From positions 1 to 29,499 of the forward strand of contig CAYLNM010000035.1 in assembly GCA_964385045.1 (NCBI GenBank): a DNA stretch of 29,499 nucleotides, given 5' to 3'. The notes under the pieces were generated by a model that was not told the origin of the DNA, searched no databases, and saw only the letters and a program-made list of their open reading frames with translations. This stretch comes from CAYLNM01 sp964385045 (GTDB taxonomy: Bacteria > Planctomycetota > Phycisphaerae > Phycisphaerales > SM1A02). Numbering within the stretch: position 1 is the stretch's first letter; each line of letters opens with the position of its first letter. A program made the translations under genes and the position numbers. This document shows, piece by piece, positions 1 to 7,521 of this stretch.

Positions 1-53
1 CCGGCCCCACCGTCCCCGCCGGCCCCGCCCCGCCCTCCGCGAAAGGCCCCACC

Positions 54-1652
54 ATGCGACGCGACGCGATGCTCGAGCGACTCCGCGGACGCACCGTCCC
101 GTGGGACGTCCTCATCGTCGGCGGCGGCGCGACCGGCCTCGGCGCCGCCCTCGACGCCGCCGCCCGCGGCTACGACGTCGCCCTGCTCGAGCGCTCGGAC
201 TTCGCCGCCGGGACGAGCAGTCGCTCGACGAAGCTCGTCCACGGCGGCGTCCGCTACCTGCGGCAGGGCAACGTGTCGCTGGTGATGGAGGCGCTGCGCG
301 AGCGCGGCATCCTCCGCCGCCTCGCCCCCCACCTCGTGCGCGAGGTCGCGTTCGTGGTGCCGAGCTATGCGTGGTGGCAGTCGCCCTTCTACGGCGTGGG
401 CCTGCGGATGTACGACCTGCTCGCGGGACGCGAGGGCTTCGGCCACTCGCGGCATCTCTCCCGCGAGGAGGTCGCCCGCCGCATCCCCAACATCGAGACC
501 GACGAGCTCCGCGGCGGGACGCTGTACTGGGACGGACAGTTCGACGACGCCCGCCTCGCGATCGAGATCGCCCGCACCGCCGCCGACCGCGACGCGGTGC
601 TGGTCAATCACTGCCCCGTCACCGGCCTGCTCAAGGGCTCGGACGGCATGATCCACGGCGCCCTTGCCCGTGACGAGGAGTCGGGCGAGACGTTCGAGGT
701 CCCGGCGAAGGTCGTCGTCAACGCGACCGGGCCGTTCGCGGACGAGCTGCGGCGGATGGACCGGCCGGACGCCGAGCCGATCATCGCCCCCAGCCAGGGC
801 GTGCACCTCGTCCTCGACCGCTCGTTCCTCGCCGGCGACGACGCGATCATGGTGCCGTCCACCCCCGACGGCCGCGTGATGTTCGCGATCCCGTGGAACG
901 GCCGCGTCGTGGTCGGGACGACCGACACGCCGATCGAGCTGGTCGAGGCCGAGCCCCGGCCGCTGCCGATGGAGGAGGCGTTCATCCTCGAGACCGCCGG
1001 CCGCTACCTCGAGCGGCGGCCGACGCCCGACGACGTCCTCAGCCGCTTCGCCGGCATCCGGCCGCTGGTGAAGGCCGGGCCGGCGGGCGACACCGCGGCC
1101 CTCAGCCGCGAGCACGCGATCCTCGTCGATCCCGACAGCGGACTGCTCACGATCGCGGGCGGCAAGTGGACGACCTACCGGCGGATGGCCAAGGACGTCG
1201 TGACCCACGCCTCGATGCTGGCCGGGCTCGATCCGCGGCACTGCGAGACCGAGCGGATTCGCATGCACGGGGCGACCGAGACCGCGGGCGAGGCGGACGA
1301 GTGGGGCGAGCTCGCGGAGTACGGGACGGAGGCGGCCACGGTGGCCTCGATCGCCCGCGAGCGGCCCGAGCTCCGTGAGCGGCTGCACCCGCGGCTCGAG
1401 GTCGTCGGGGCGGAGGTCGCCCACGCCTGCCGCAGCGAGATGGCCCGCACGCTCGACGACGTCCTGTCGCGCCGCACCCGCTGCCTGGTGCTGGACGCCC
1501 GGGCCGCGGTGGAGGCGGCTCCGCGGGCGGCGTCGATCATGGCCGCCGAGCTCGGCCGCGACGAGGCGTGGGCCGAGGAGCAGGTGCGGCGATTCGGCGC
1601 GGTCGCCGGGGCCTGCCTGCCCGCGGACGCCGAGGACGTGATGCACCGCTGA
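54..1652 (+). CDS. glpD: Aerobic glycerol-3-phosphate dehydrogenase (FAD)
   Basis: This 532-residue protein has the full length and layout of the GlpD family, membrane-associated flavoenzymes that oxidise sn-glycerol-3-phosphate to dihydroxyacetone phosphate and pass electrons to quinone. The N-terminus has the FAD dinucleotide-binding motif VGGGATGLGAA (about residues 22-32), followed by the family signature around SSRSTKLVHGGVRYL. A glycine-rich segment, IAGGKWTTYRRMA, lies near residue 375, where the FAD-binding fold ends. A C-terminal helical DAO_C-type domain follows to the stop. The ATG at 54 is preceded by GAAAGG at 41-46, seven bases upstream. No other glycerol genes (glpK, glpF) are visible; they could lie left of the window. 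The next gene is convergent, so glpD is the last gene of its transcript. The family assignment is secure; the electron acceptor is inferred from the family. Confidence 0.95.
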   Translation: MRRDAMLERLRGRTVPWDVLIVGGGATGLGAALDAAARGYDVALLERSDFAAGTSSRSTKLVHGGVRYLRQGNVSLVMEALRERGILRRLAPHLVREVAFVVPSYAWWQSPFYGVGLRMYDLLAGREGFGHSRHLSREEVARRIPNIETDELRGGTLYWDGQFDDARLAIEIARTAADRDAVLVNHCPVTGLLKGSDGMIHGALARDEESGETFEVPAKVVVNATGPFADELRRMDRPDAEPIIAPSQGVHLVLDRSFLAGDDAIMVPSTPDGRVMFAIPWNGRVVVGTTDTPIELVEAEPRPLPMEEAFILETAGRYLERRPTPDDVLSRFAGIRPLVKAGPAGDTAALSREHAILVDPDSGLLTIAGGKWTTYRRMAKDVVTHASMLAGLDPRHCETERIRMHGATETAGEADEWGELAEYGTEAATVASIARERPELRERLHPRLEVVGAEVAHACRSEMARTLDDVLSRRTRCLVLDARAAVEAAPRAASIMAAELGRDEAWAEEQVRRFGAVAGACLPADAEDVMHR

Positions 1653-1673
1653 GGCCGGCGGCGCGGGGCGAGG

Positions 1674-1707
1674 GCCGACGCGCGGCGACGGCCGACGCGC
1701 GGCGACG
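1674..1707. repeat. 17-bp perfect tandem duplication
   Basis: The unit GCCGACGCGCGGCGACG occurs at 1674-1690 and again without a gap at 1691-1707. It starts 22 bases after the glpD stop codon. It lies outside any supported gene. Confidence 0.85.
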
Positions 1708-1928
1708 GCGCGCGAGCGGCGGACGGATCGTCGCGATCCGCCCGCCGCCGCATCCCCAGGTGGTCCGGGTGGAGACGAGGAAGAGGAGGCCGGTGCCGGT
1801 CCGTCCCGCGCCGCGCCGGCAGACCGTCGCCGAGGCCGCGGGTCCGGCACCGGGGGGATGCCGGCCGGCCCGAGGCCGGGTTGCGGGCGGGCGGCGCGGC
1901 GTCCCGACGGGCGTCGGGCCGAGCGAGC

Positions 1929-1949
1929 GGCCGGGCATCCGGCCCGGCC
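1929..1949 (-). terminator. Possible terminator hairpin of the 2016-3920 gene
   Basis: GGCCGGG (1929-1935) pairs perfectly with CCCGGCC (1943-1949) around a 7-base loop, 67 bases past the stop of the minus-strand gene. There is no U tract, which is common in very GC-rich genomes, so this is only a candidate. Confidence 0.3.
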
Positions 1950-2015
1950 GGGTTCGGCGTTCACCGGGCCGCCGCCGACGTGGCCACCCGCCGCCGCGCA
2001 TCCGGCGGCCCGGCG

Positions 2016-3920
2016 TCAGCTCCCGTCAGCGGGATCCACGAACGGGTCGCCCGCCTGACCTTCGACCGCACCCAGGTCGGCGACCTCGGGGATGGGCGGC
2101 AGCTCCGCCCGCGTCGCCTCGTCGAGCATGCCGTAGAGCGACCGCATGGTGCGAACGTCGAGGGCGAGCCGCCGTTCGAGGGCGTGCGACACCGCGCCCT
2201 CGGGCGTGAGCCGGATCCGCGGCCCCGGCCGTGCGTCCGCGTCGTCGTCGCGGCGCGGGGCCGGCGGCGCGGCGGGCGGCTCGAACGGGGCGGCGCCCAG
2301 CTCCTCGAGGAGCGCGTTGACTCCGGCGCGGATCCGGAACGGCTCGTGCCGCAGCACGATCGACTCGATCCGCCGGCTCGCGGACGCGTGCTCGGCGGCG
2401 TAGGCGGCGGCCATCGCGGCGGCGGCGACGCGACGATCGGCATCCAGCGGCAGCCCGTCGACGGCGTCGAACGCCCGCTGCGCCGGCGTGTCGGACCACA
2501 CCATCGGGAACGCCCGGCGCCGGGCCGCCCGGTCGAAGGCGGCACCGAGGTCCCGCGGCGACGTGTCCGCGCGGGCGGCGGCGCCGAGCGGCACCGCGGC
2601 GGAGGCGCCCGCGTCGCCGCCTCCGACCGCGGGCGCGGCGTCGTCCCCCGCGGGCGCATCGTCGCCCCTCGCGGGCGCGGCGTCGTGCCCCGCCGCGTCG
2701 AACGGGTCCGGCTCCGCCGGCAGGTCGGCCAGCACCGCGGCGGCGGCCTGCACCGCCGCGAGGTTCGCGTCCCGCACCCGCTCGTGCAGCCGGGCGAGAC
2801 GCTCGGCCTCCCGCCGCACGGCGTCGGCGTCGCGGGCCGCCACCGCCTCGTCGATCGCCATCACCGCCTCCAGCGCCGCGTCGTTGCGGCGGGCGAGGGC
2901 GAGGTCGACCCGCTGCTCGAGGTCCGCCCGCAGCGGCTCGAGCCGCGCGGCCGCCTCGGGCCGCGCGGCGACGAGCTCGTCGAGCATCGCGAAGACGTCA
3001 AGCGACTCCCCCGCGAGCCGCCCCCAGCCGAGCGAGTGATGGCGGCGGACCCAGCGATCGAAGGCGGGCCACCGCTCGAGCTGCGCCGCCGAGAGCACCG
3101 CCTGCACGTCCGCGTCGAGCCGGCGCCGCTCGGCCTCGCGGGCCCGGCGATACGCCCGCACCGACGCCCGCATGTCGCGGGCCGCGGCGGCGAGCCGGGC
3201 CCAGCGGTCGCCCGTCGGATCCCCCCCAGCCTCGGTCAGGCCCACGTCCGCGAGGGCCTGCTCGCGGGTGATGGCCTCGATGCGGGCCGCGGCGTCGGCC
3301 GCCACCTGCTCCAGCCGCTCCCGCTCGTCGGCCGGGAGGGACCGCCCCTCGCCGGGGCCGATCGACACCGTGACGTCGACCCGCGGCTCGGCGCCGCCGT
3401 CTTCCGCGGTGCCCATGCCCATCGAGACCCCGATGCCGACCGTCAGGTCACCCTCGAGCCGGGCGGGATCGAAGCCGTGGGCGGCCATCGCCTCGCGCAC
3501 CGCCGCGTCCATCCGGGCTCCGGCGCTCGCCGCGTCGCCCGCCCCGCCGGTGTCGTCCTCGAGCAGGCTGCGGCCGGGCTCGGGCACGTCGAGCGGGATG
3601 GCCTCGAGGGCGGCGACATAGGCGACGATCCGATCCCGCACCACCGCGGCCTGGGCCTCGCTCAGCTCGAGGCGGCGGATCACCTCGGGCACGTCGGCCG
3701 GCCGCAGCTCGGGCGCGGCGAGCTCCGAGCGGTCCGGCACCGCGAAGCTCATCACCTCCATCGACCCGTCGGCCTGCTGGCGGCTCATCACGCTCCGCCC
3801 GGTGGACTGGGCGAGCGCGGGCGTGGCGGCAAGCAGCGTCGAGACGGCCGCGACGAGCGAGGCGGCGGCGATCGTTCGACGGTGGACCGGGCGTCGGCGG
3901 GGCCGGGCGAGGTGCGGCAT
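2016..3920 (-). CDS. Exported alpha-helical protein with Spy/CpxP-like segments
   Basis: This is a 634-residue protein of unknown function. The start at 3920 is chosen because GGAG lies 9 bases upstream and because it gives a clean signal peptide: a basic start (RPRRRPVHRR), a hydrophobic core at about residues 16-33 and an ALA cleavage site near residue 37. An ATG 16 codons earlier (3968) fits less well. The mature protein is mostly helical and rich in Ala, Glu, Asp and Arg, with long Arg/Glu helices and a low-complexity stretch in the second half. ELSEAQ near residue 85 and LSAAQLERW further on resemble the LTxxQ motifs of Spy/CpxP periplasmic chaperones and related metal-responsive proteins. 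That resemblance is short and the protein is far longer than Spy (about 160 residues), so a chaperone role is only a suggestion. It is divergent from the small membrane protein at 4093. The secretion call is firm; the function is open. Confidence 0.75.
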   Translation of the reverse strand: MPHLARPRRRPVHRRTIAAASLVAAVSTLLAATPALAQSTGRSVMSRQQADGSMEVMSFAVPDRSELAAPELRPADVPEVIRRLELSEAQAAVVRDRIVAYVAALEAIPLDVPEPGRSLLEDDTGGAGDAASAGARMDAAVREAMAAHGFDPARLEGDLTVGIGVSMGMGTAEDGGAEPRVDVTVSIGPGEGRSLPADERERLEQVAADAAARIEAITREQALADVGLTEAGGDPTGDRWARLAAAARDMRASVRAYRRAREAERRRLDADVQAVLSAAQLERWPAFDRWVRRHHSLGWGRLAGESLDVFAMLDELVAARPEAAARLEPLRADLEQRVDLALARRNDAALEAVMAIDEAVAARDADAVRREAERLARLHERVRDANLAAVQAAAAVLADLPAEPDPFDAAGHDAAPARGDDAPAGDDAAPAVGGGDAGASAAVPLGAAARADTSPRDLGAAFDRAARRRAFPMVWSDTPAQRAFDAVDGLPLDADRRVAAAAMAAAYAAEHASASRRIESIVLRHEPFRIRAGVNALLEELGAAPFEPPAAPPAPRRDDDADARPGPRIRLTPEGAVSHALERRLALDVRTMRSLYGMLDEATRAELPPIPEVADLGAVEGQAGDPFVDPADGS

Positions 3921-4031
3921 GGCGAGCGTCTCCAGGCGAGGGGTGCGGCGGCGGAGCCGGCCGCTCATCGCCCTCCCGGATGCGCCGGCGACGCCGACTC
4001 GTCGTCGCGCCCGCCAGGATGCCGGCGGGGA

Positions 4032-4061
4032 TTGCCGGGATGCGCGGCGACTCGCTACCCT
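4032..4061 (+). promoter_or_regulatory. Sigma-70-type promoter of the 80-residue membrane protein
   Basis: TTGCCG (4032-4037) and TACCCT (4056-4061) are separated by 18 bases. The predicted transcript start near 4068 gives a leader of about 25 bases that contains the ribosome-binding site GGAGG at 4082-4086. Confidence 0.55.
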
Positions 4062-4092
4062 CTCTACGAGTTCACCCGTCCGGAGGATCTCG

Positions 4093-4335
4093 ATGGCCTT
4101 GTCCTTCCTCATCGCCCTCTCCGTGCTTGGACTCGGCGTGCTCACCCGCGCGACGTGGTGGTGCACGTCCGGCTACGACCCGCCGGAGCGCCTGCAACGC
4201 GACCCGATCATGATCACGGCCACGGTGGTCGCCGCGATCGCGGTGTTCGTCGGTGGTCCGTGCGGCTGGTTCTGCATGAAGGACCTGGTCGGCTCGCCGG
4301 AGCCGTTCGTGCCCGCGTGGGTCGGATCCGAATGA
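4093..4335 (+). CDS. Small two-helix membrane protein, 80 residues
   Basis: A strong ribosome-binding site, GGAGG at 4082-4086 and six bases from the ATG, picks this start out of a longer open frame beginning at 3802. The protein has two hydrophobic segments, at about residues 2-19 and 41-60. A polar loop containing WWCTSGYDPPERL lies between them, and the C-terminus is short and acidic. Three cysteines occur: one in the loop and two flanking the GWF motif after helix 2. No known family is recognised. The clear promoter 30-60 bases upstream supports a real gene. It converges on the tRNA gene and is divergent from the exported helical protein, so it is probably monocistronic. Confidence 0.7.
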   Translation: MALSFLIALSVLGLGVLTRATWWCTSGYDPPERLQRDPIMITATVVAAIAVFVGGPCGWFCMKDLVGSPEPFVPAWVGSE

Positions 4336-4391
4336 CTGCCTGGAGCCGCGACCCCGACGATCGCCCCGTCGGCGCGTCGCGCCGGGCGCAC

Positions 4392-4464
4392 AGCCACCGA
4401 CGGGAGTCGAACCCGTAACCTCCAGATTACAAGTCAGGCGCTCTGCCGATTGAGCTACGGTGGC
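4392..4464 (-). tRNA. tRNA-Thr, anticodon UGU
   Basis: On the minus strand these 73 bases fold into a standard cloverleaf. The acceptor stem GCCACCG/CGGTGGC is perfect, as are the D stem GCTC/GAGC and the T stem ACGGG/CCCGT with its TTCGACT loop. The variable loop has five bases. The anticodon loop CTTGTAA gives anticodon UGU, which reads ACA and, with modification, other Thr codons. The discriminator base is U and no CCA is encoded, so CCA must be added by the tRNA nucleotidyltransferase. The anticodon stem CCTGA/TCTGG carries a U-U mismatch at 29-41. The gene stands alone and has its own promoter. Confidence 0.95.
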
Positions 4465-4481
4465 GGCGTCCCCGGAGTCGC

Positions 4482-4510
4482 AGTGTATCCGTGCCCGCTC
4501 CCGGTGCCGA
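4482..4510 (-). promoter_or_regulatory. Promoter of the tRNA-Thr gene
   Basis: Read on the minus strand, TCGGCA (4505-4510) and TACACT (4482-4487) are separated by 17 bases. The predicted transcript start lies about 10 bases before the mature 5' end of the tRNA at 4464. Confidence 0.5.
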
Positions 4511-4752
4511 CGCCGAGGCGGGCCCGGACGACGCACGCCTCGCGCCCGGCGCCGGACAGCCCGTCGGCCCGGCCCCGGCCCCCGTCCCGCCGTGACGCCG
4601 ATTCCCGGACCGCGGTGGGCCCCGCGCGTCCGCGCATCCCGTCCTCGTCCCCGCGACCCATCGCGGGATCGCCGGGCCGGCTGCACCCGCGGGTCGATCG
4701 CGCCGATCCGCTCCGGCGCCGGGATCGGGGCCCCCGGCATCCGGAGCCGCCC

Positions 4753-5553
4753 ATGACCGCCGACGGGACCCCCGCGGAACGCGGGATCGATGCGCTCGCG
4801 TTCGCCGACCTGCTCCGCGAGCCGCTGGCCGCGGCGCGGGCGCTCATGGAGCTGCTCGCGGCCGCGGAGTGCCCCGACCCGGGGATGATCGGGGGCTACC
4901 TCGGCCCCGCCCTGCGCGAGCTCGGACGGGCGTGCGAGCTGCTCGAGGACCTGCACGTCCTCGAGGACGCTCGCCACGCCGTGCACCACACCGACGAGCT
5001 CGCGAGCATCGACCTGCGGGAGCTGCTCGACGCGGCCGGGCTCGAGACGTTCCGGCGCGGCGCGATGCTGCCGCCGCCCGAGCTCGACCTCGCGGGCGCC
5101 GGCGACGCGCCGCTCGTGGTGCGCGGGCACCGCCGGACCCTCGACCGGATGCTCCGTACCGCGATCGAGCTGGCGGCCGACGCGAGCGGCGACGAACGCG
5201 ACGAGGCGGTCGGGCTGGAGGTCCGCGTGGCGTCCGACGCCGAGCTCGGCGCGGTCGTGCGGCTCGCCGTGGGCCGCGCCGGCGACGTGCGCGCGATCGC
5301 GGACGACGCGGTCGCGACCGCCGGGGCGATCGGCGACGCGAACGAGGCGGCGCCCGACGACGAGACGGCCTGGCACGACGAGGCCGGAGAAAGCGGCGCG
5401 GACGACGGCGCGGCCCGCTTCCGCCGCCTCGTGCTGAGCGCGATCGCGCGGGCCCAGGGCGGGCGGATCGCCTTCGACGACGACGCGGCGCCGGCGGCCA
5501 TCCGCATCGACCTGCCGCGGGCGACGCTCGCGGCCGGGGAGCGTGCGGCGTGA
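4753..5553 (+). CDS. Degenerate histidine-kinase-like protein without acceptor histidine
   Basis: This 266-residue cytoplasmic protein follows the plan of a sensor kinase core. Residues 17-35 (FADLLREPLAAARALMELL) align with the HisKA motif HELRTPL, but aspartate D19 stands where the phosphorylated histidine should be. A second helix and a linker with the usual IDLRELL (about 86-92) follow. The ATPase part keeps the shape of the fold (LDRMLRTAIELAADAS at about 130-145, and LVLSAIARAQGGRI at about 206-219, which matches the common IVEAHGGRI strand). It lacks the N-box asparagine and the DxGxG and GxG loops. It should therefore neither bind ATP nor phosphorylate itself; a scaffold or inhibitor role is inferred. 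The ATG at 4753 has GGAG six bases upstream. Its stop overlaps the start of the response regulator by four bases (GTGA), so the two are co-translated. There is no membrane segment. Confidence 0.7.
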   Translation: MTADGTPAERGIDALAFADLLREPLAAARALMELLAAAECPDPGMIGGYLGPALRELGRACELLEDLHVLEDARHAVHHTDELASIDLRELLDAAGLETFRRGAMLPPPELDLAGAGDAPLVVRGHRRTLDRMLRTAIELAADASGDERDEAVGLEVRVASDAELGAVVRLAVGRAGDVRAIADDAVATAGAIGDANEAAPDDETAWHDEAGESGADDGAARFRRLVLSAIARAQGGRIAFDDDAAPAAIRIDLPRATLAAGERAA

Positions 5554-7490
5554 CCCACGTCCTGTACGTCGAGGAGTCGGCGATCCTCCGCGAGACCCTC
5601 TCGGCCTCGCTGGAGATCAACGGCCTGCGCGCCACCACGTGCGGAGACGCCCCGACGGCGTGGCGACACCTCATGGACGAGGGCTGCGACCTGCTCCTGC
5701 TGGACATCCCGCTCCGCAAGGGCACGGGGCTCACGCTCCTGCAGCGGGTGCGGGCCAATCCGCGGACGCGCACCATCCCGGTGGTGCTGCTCACCGGCTG
5801 CACCAATCCGGAGACCATTCGGCGGGCGGTGGCGTTCAAGCCGCACAAGCTGCTGGTGAAGTCGAACTTCTCCCTCGACCGGCTGCTCGAGGTGATCCGC
5901 GAGGCGCAGGAGGCGCCGCCGCCGGCGCTGGAGACGATCGCGGAGCCGCCGCCGGATGCGCCGGCGTCCGCGCCGCCGGCCGCGGCGATCGAGGCGCACG
6001 CGGCGAACGTGGCCGAGTCGTCCCCCGCGGCCCCCGCCGCCGCCCCCGCGACCCCGACCGACGATCACGCGCCGGCCGCGTCGCCCCCGCCCCCGGCCCC
6101 GGCCCGCGCCGAACCCTCGGTCACGCGGACCCAGCTCGAGCAGATGGAGCCGCTGATGTCGCGGCGGGAGACGGTCACCACCGTGTCCGGCACCGCCCCG
6201 CTCGCGCCGTCCTCGGCCCCGGTCGCCCGGGCGGTGCGGGCCGCCCTCGCCGCCAGCGGCACCGAGCACCAGCTGGCGGGCGCGCTCGCCGCCGACGCCT
6301 CCCTCGCCGCCCGCGTGGCCCGCGTGGCCGCCGCCGACCGGGGCGACGACGATCCCGTGCCGGAGGAACCCGGCGCCCTGATCGGCCATCTGGGCGCGGA
6401 CCGCGTGCGCGAGGCCCTCATGCTCGTCTGCACGCTCGACCGCTTCGCGGGCGTGGGCGAGGACCTCGTGCCCCCCGGCCCGTTCTGGGGCCACGTCCTC
6501 GGCGTCGCCCGCCTCGCCCGCGGCCTCGCGGAGTCGGTCGACGGCGTCGCGCCGACCGCCGCGTTCGCGGCCGGGCTCCTGCACGATCTCGGCCGCCTCG
6601 TGCTCGCGGAGTCCGCGCGGTCCGTGTACGCCCCGCTCACGAGTCTCGCGACGCGCGCCGCCGCCCCACTGGAGGAGGTCGAGACGCGGATGCTGGGCCT
6701 CTCCCATGCCGACGTCGTGGCGGAGCTGCTGGACGGCTGGGCCTTCGGCGGCGACCTGGCGTCCGTCGTGCGGCTGCACCACGGCTCGCGGGCGGAGCTG
6801 GAGCAGCTCGACCGCGAGCACGCCCCGCTCGCGATCGTGCTCGCCCTCGCCGACCGGCTCGCCCACGCCCACCTCGCGGGCGACCCGCTCCACGACCGCG
6901 TCGCCGCCACCGAGGACCTCGCCCGCGCCCTGCACCTCGACGCCTCGCACGCGGATCGGGCCGGCGACGGGCTCGCGGCGTGGACGCGCACCGTCGCCGC
7001 GGCGGCCACCGACGGGCGCATCGTGCCCGAGACCGCCGCCGGCGTCCTCCGTGCGGCGCTGGGCGACGGGGCCATCCGGCCGCTGATGCTGCCCCACGAC
7101 GCGGCGGGGGACGCCTGCCGCGTGGGGATCCGGCGCATGCTCGCGGCGTCCGGTCGCCCCGCCCCGCCGCTCACGGGCGAGGGCGCGGTGGTCGAGGGCG
7201 GGCCGCCCCCCAACGTCGCGGTGATCCGCCTGCGGCGGGGGGCGGACGTGCGGGGCGAGATCGCCCGGCTGCAGGAGCTCGAGCCCGCGGCCGGGCACGG
7301 ACCGCTGCCGGTGCTCGTCCTCGCCGACGACGCGGCCGCCGCCAACGCCGAGGCCCTCGCGGGCCGGCGGGTCGAGGTGCTGGAGCTCCCGGTGCGGGCG
7401 CTCGAGATCGCCGAGCGGCTCGCGGAGCTCGCCCTGCCCGAGGACGCGGCGGGCGAGGGTGACGGCAACGCCGCCCGAACCGCGGCCTGA
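5550..7490 (+). CDS. Response regulator with receiver and HDOD domains
   Basis: Starting at a GTG that overlaps the upstream stop, with GGGGAG eight bases before it, this protein has 646 residues. Residues 3-118 are a receiver domain with acidic pair E8/E9, phospho-acceptor D52, T82 and K104, so it can probably be phosphorylated. A Pro/Ala-rich linker spans about 120-190. Residues 210-470 are an HDOD domain. It keeps a complete HD-type set of metal ligands: H315, H345-D346 (LLHDLGRL), H386, H410-H411 and D435. The last 100 residues contain a fold like the second half of a receiver (PVLVLADD, then VEVLELPVRALEIAERL) without a phosphorylation site. HDOD proteins act in signalling, often tied to c-di-GMP or to motility, but few have a known activity. 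The partner kinase upstream appears inactive, so the phosphate donor must be elsewhere. The family call is firm; the output is unknown. Confidence 0.88.
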   Translation: MTHVLYVEESAILRETLSASLEINGLRATTCGDAPTAWRHLMDEGCDLLLLDIPLRKGTGLTLLQRVRANPRTRTIPVVLLTGCTNPETIRRAVAFKPHKLLVKSNFSLDRLLEVIREAQEAPPPALETIAEPPPDAPASAPPAAAIEAHAANVAESSPAAPAAAPATPTDDHAPAASPPPPAPARAEPSVTRTQLEQMEPLMSRRETVTTVSGTAPLAPSSAPVARAVRAALAASGTEHQLAGALAADASLAARVARVAAADRGDDDPVPEEPGALIGHLGADRVREALMLVCTLDRFAGVGEDLVPPGPFWGHVLGVARLARGLAESVDGVAPTAAFAAGLLHDLGRLVLAESARSVYAPLTSLATRAAAPLEEVETRMLGLSHADVVAELLDGWAFGGDLASVVRLHHGSRAELEQLDREHAPLAIVLALADRLAHAHLAGDPLHDRVAATEDLARALHLDASHADRAGDGLAAWTRTVAAAATDGRIVPETAAGVLRAALGDGAIRPLMLPHDAAGDACRVGIRRMLAASGRPAPPLTGEGAVVEGGPPPNVAVIRLRRGADVRGEIARLQELEPAAGHGPLPVLVLADDAAAANAEALAGRRVEVLELPVRALEIAERLAELALPEDAAGEGDGNAARTAA

Positions 7491-7521
7491 CGCCGGCGCC
7501 TGCCCCGCCCGGGCGGTCCGC

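Larger units (their letters stand above)
1653..2015. other. Intergenic region between convergent genes, no gene seen
   Basis: These 363 bases separate the stop codons of glpD and the exported protein on the opposite strand. Open frames run through on several strands, but none has a ribosome-binding site or a recognisable protein; the openness follows from the extreme GC content. It holds a 17-base tandem duplication (1674-1707) and several GC-rich inverted repeats, of which the one at 1929-1949 is the best terminator candidate. Confidence 0.6.

Noticed and set aside
3920..3968. Earlier ATG (3968) for the exported helical protein
   Set aside because: It would lengthen the segment before the signal peptide to about 31 residues, and the better-spaced GGAG belongs to the ATG at 3920.
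1881..4418. 845-codon plus-strand frame opposite the exported helical protein
   Set aside because: It is antisense to a gene that has a signal peptide and ribosome-binding site, and its translation is His/Arg/Gly-rich without any domain.
4072..5376. 434-codon minus-strand frame that runs through the tRNA
   Set aside because: It is antisense to the kinase-like gene, crosses the tRNA-Thr gene and has no ribosome-binding site or domain.
7491..7521. CCGCCCGGGCGG palindrome between the convergent response regulator and CHAD genes as a terminator
   Set aside because: A self-complementary 12-mer leaves no loop for a stable hairpin, so it is not called.
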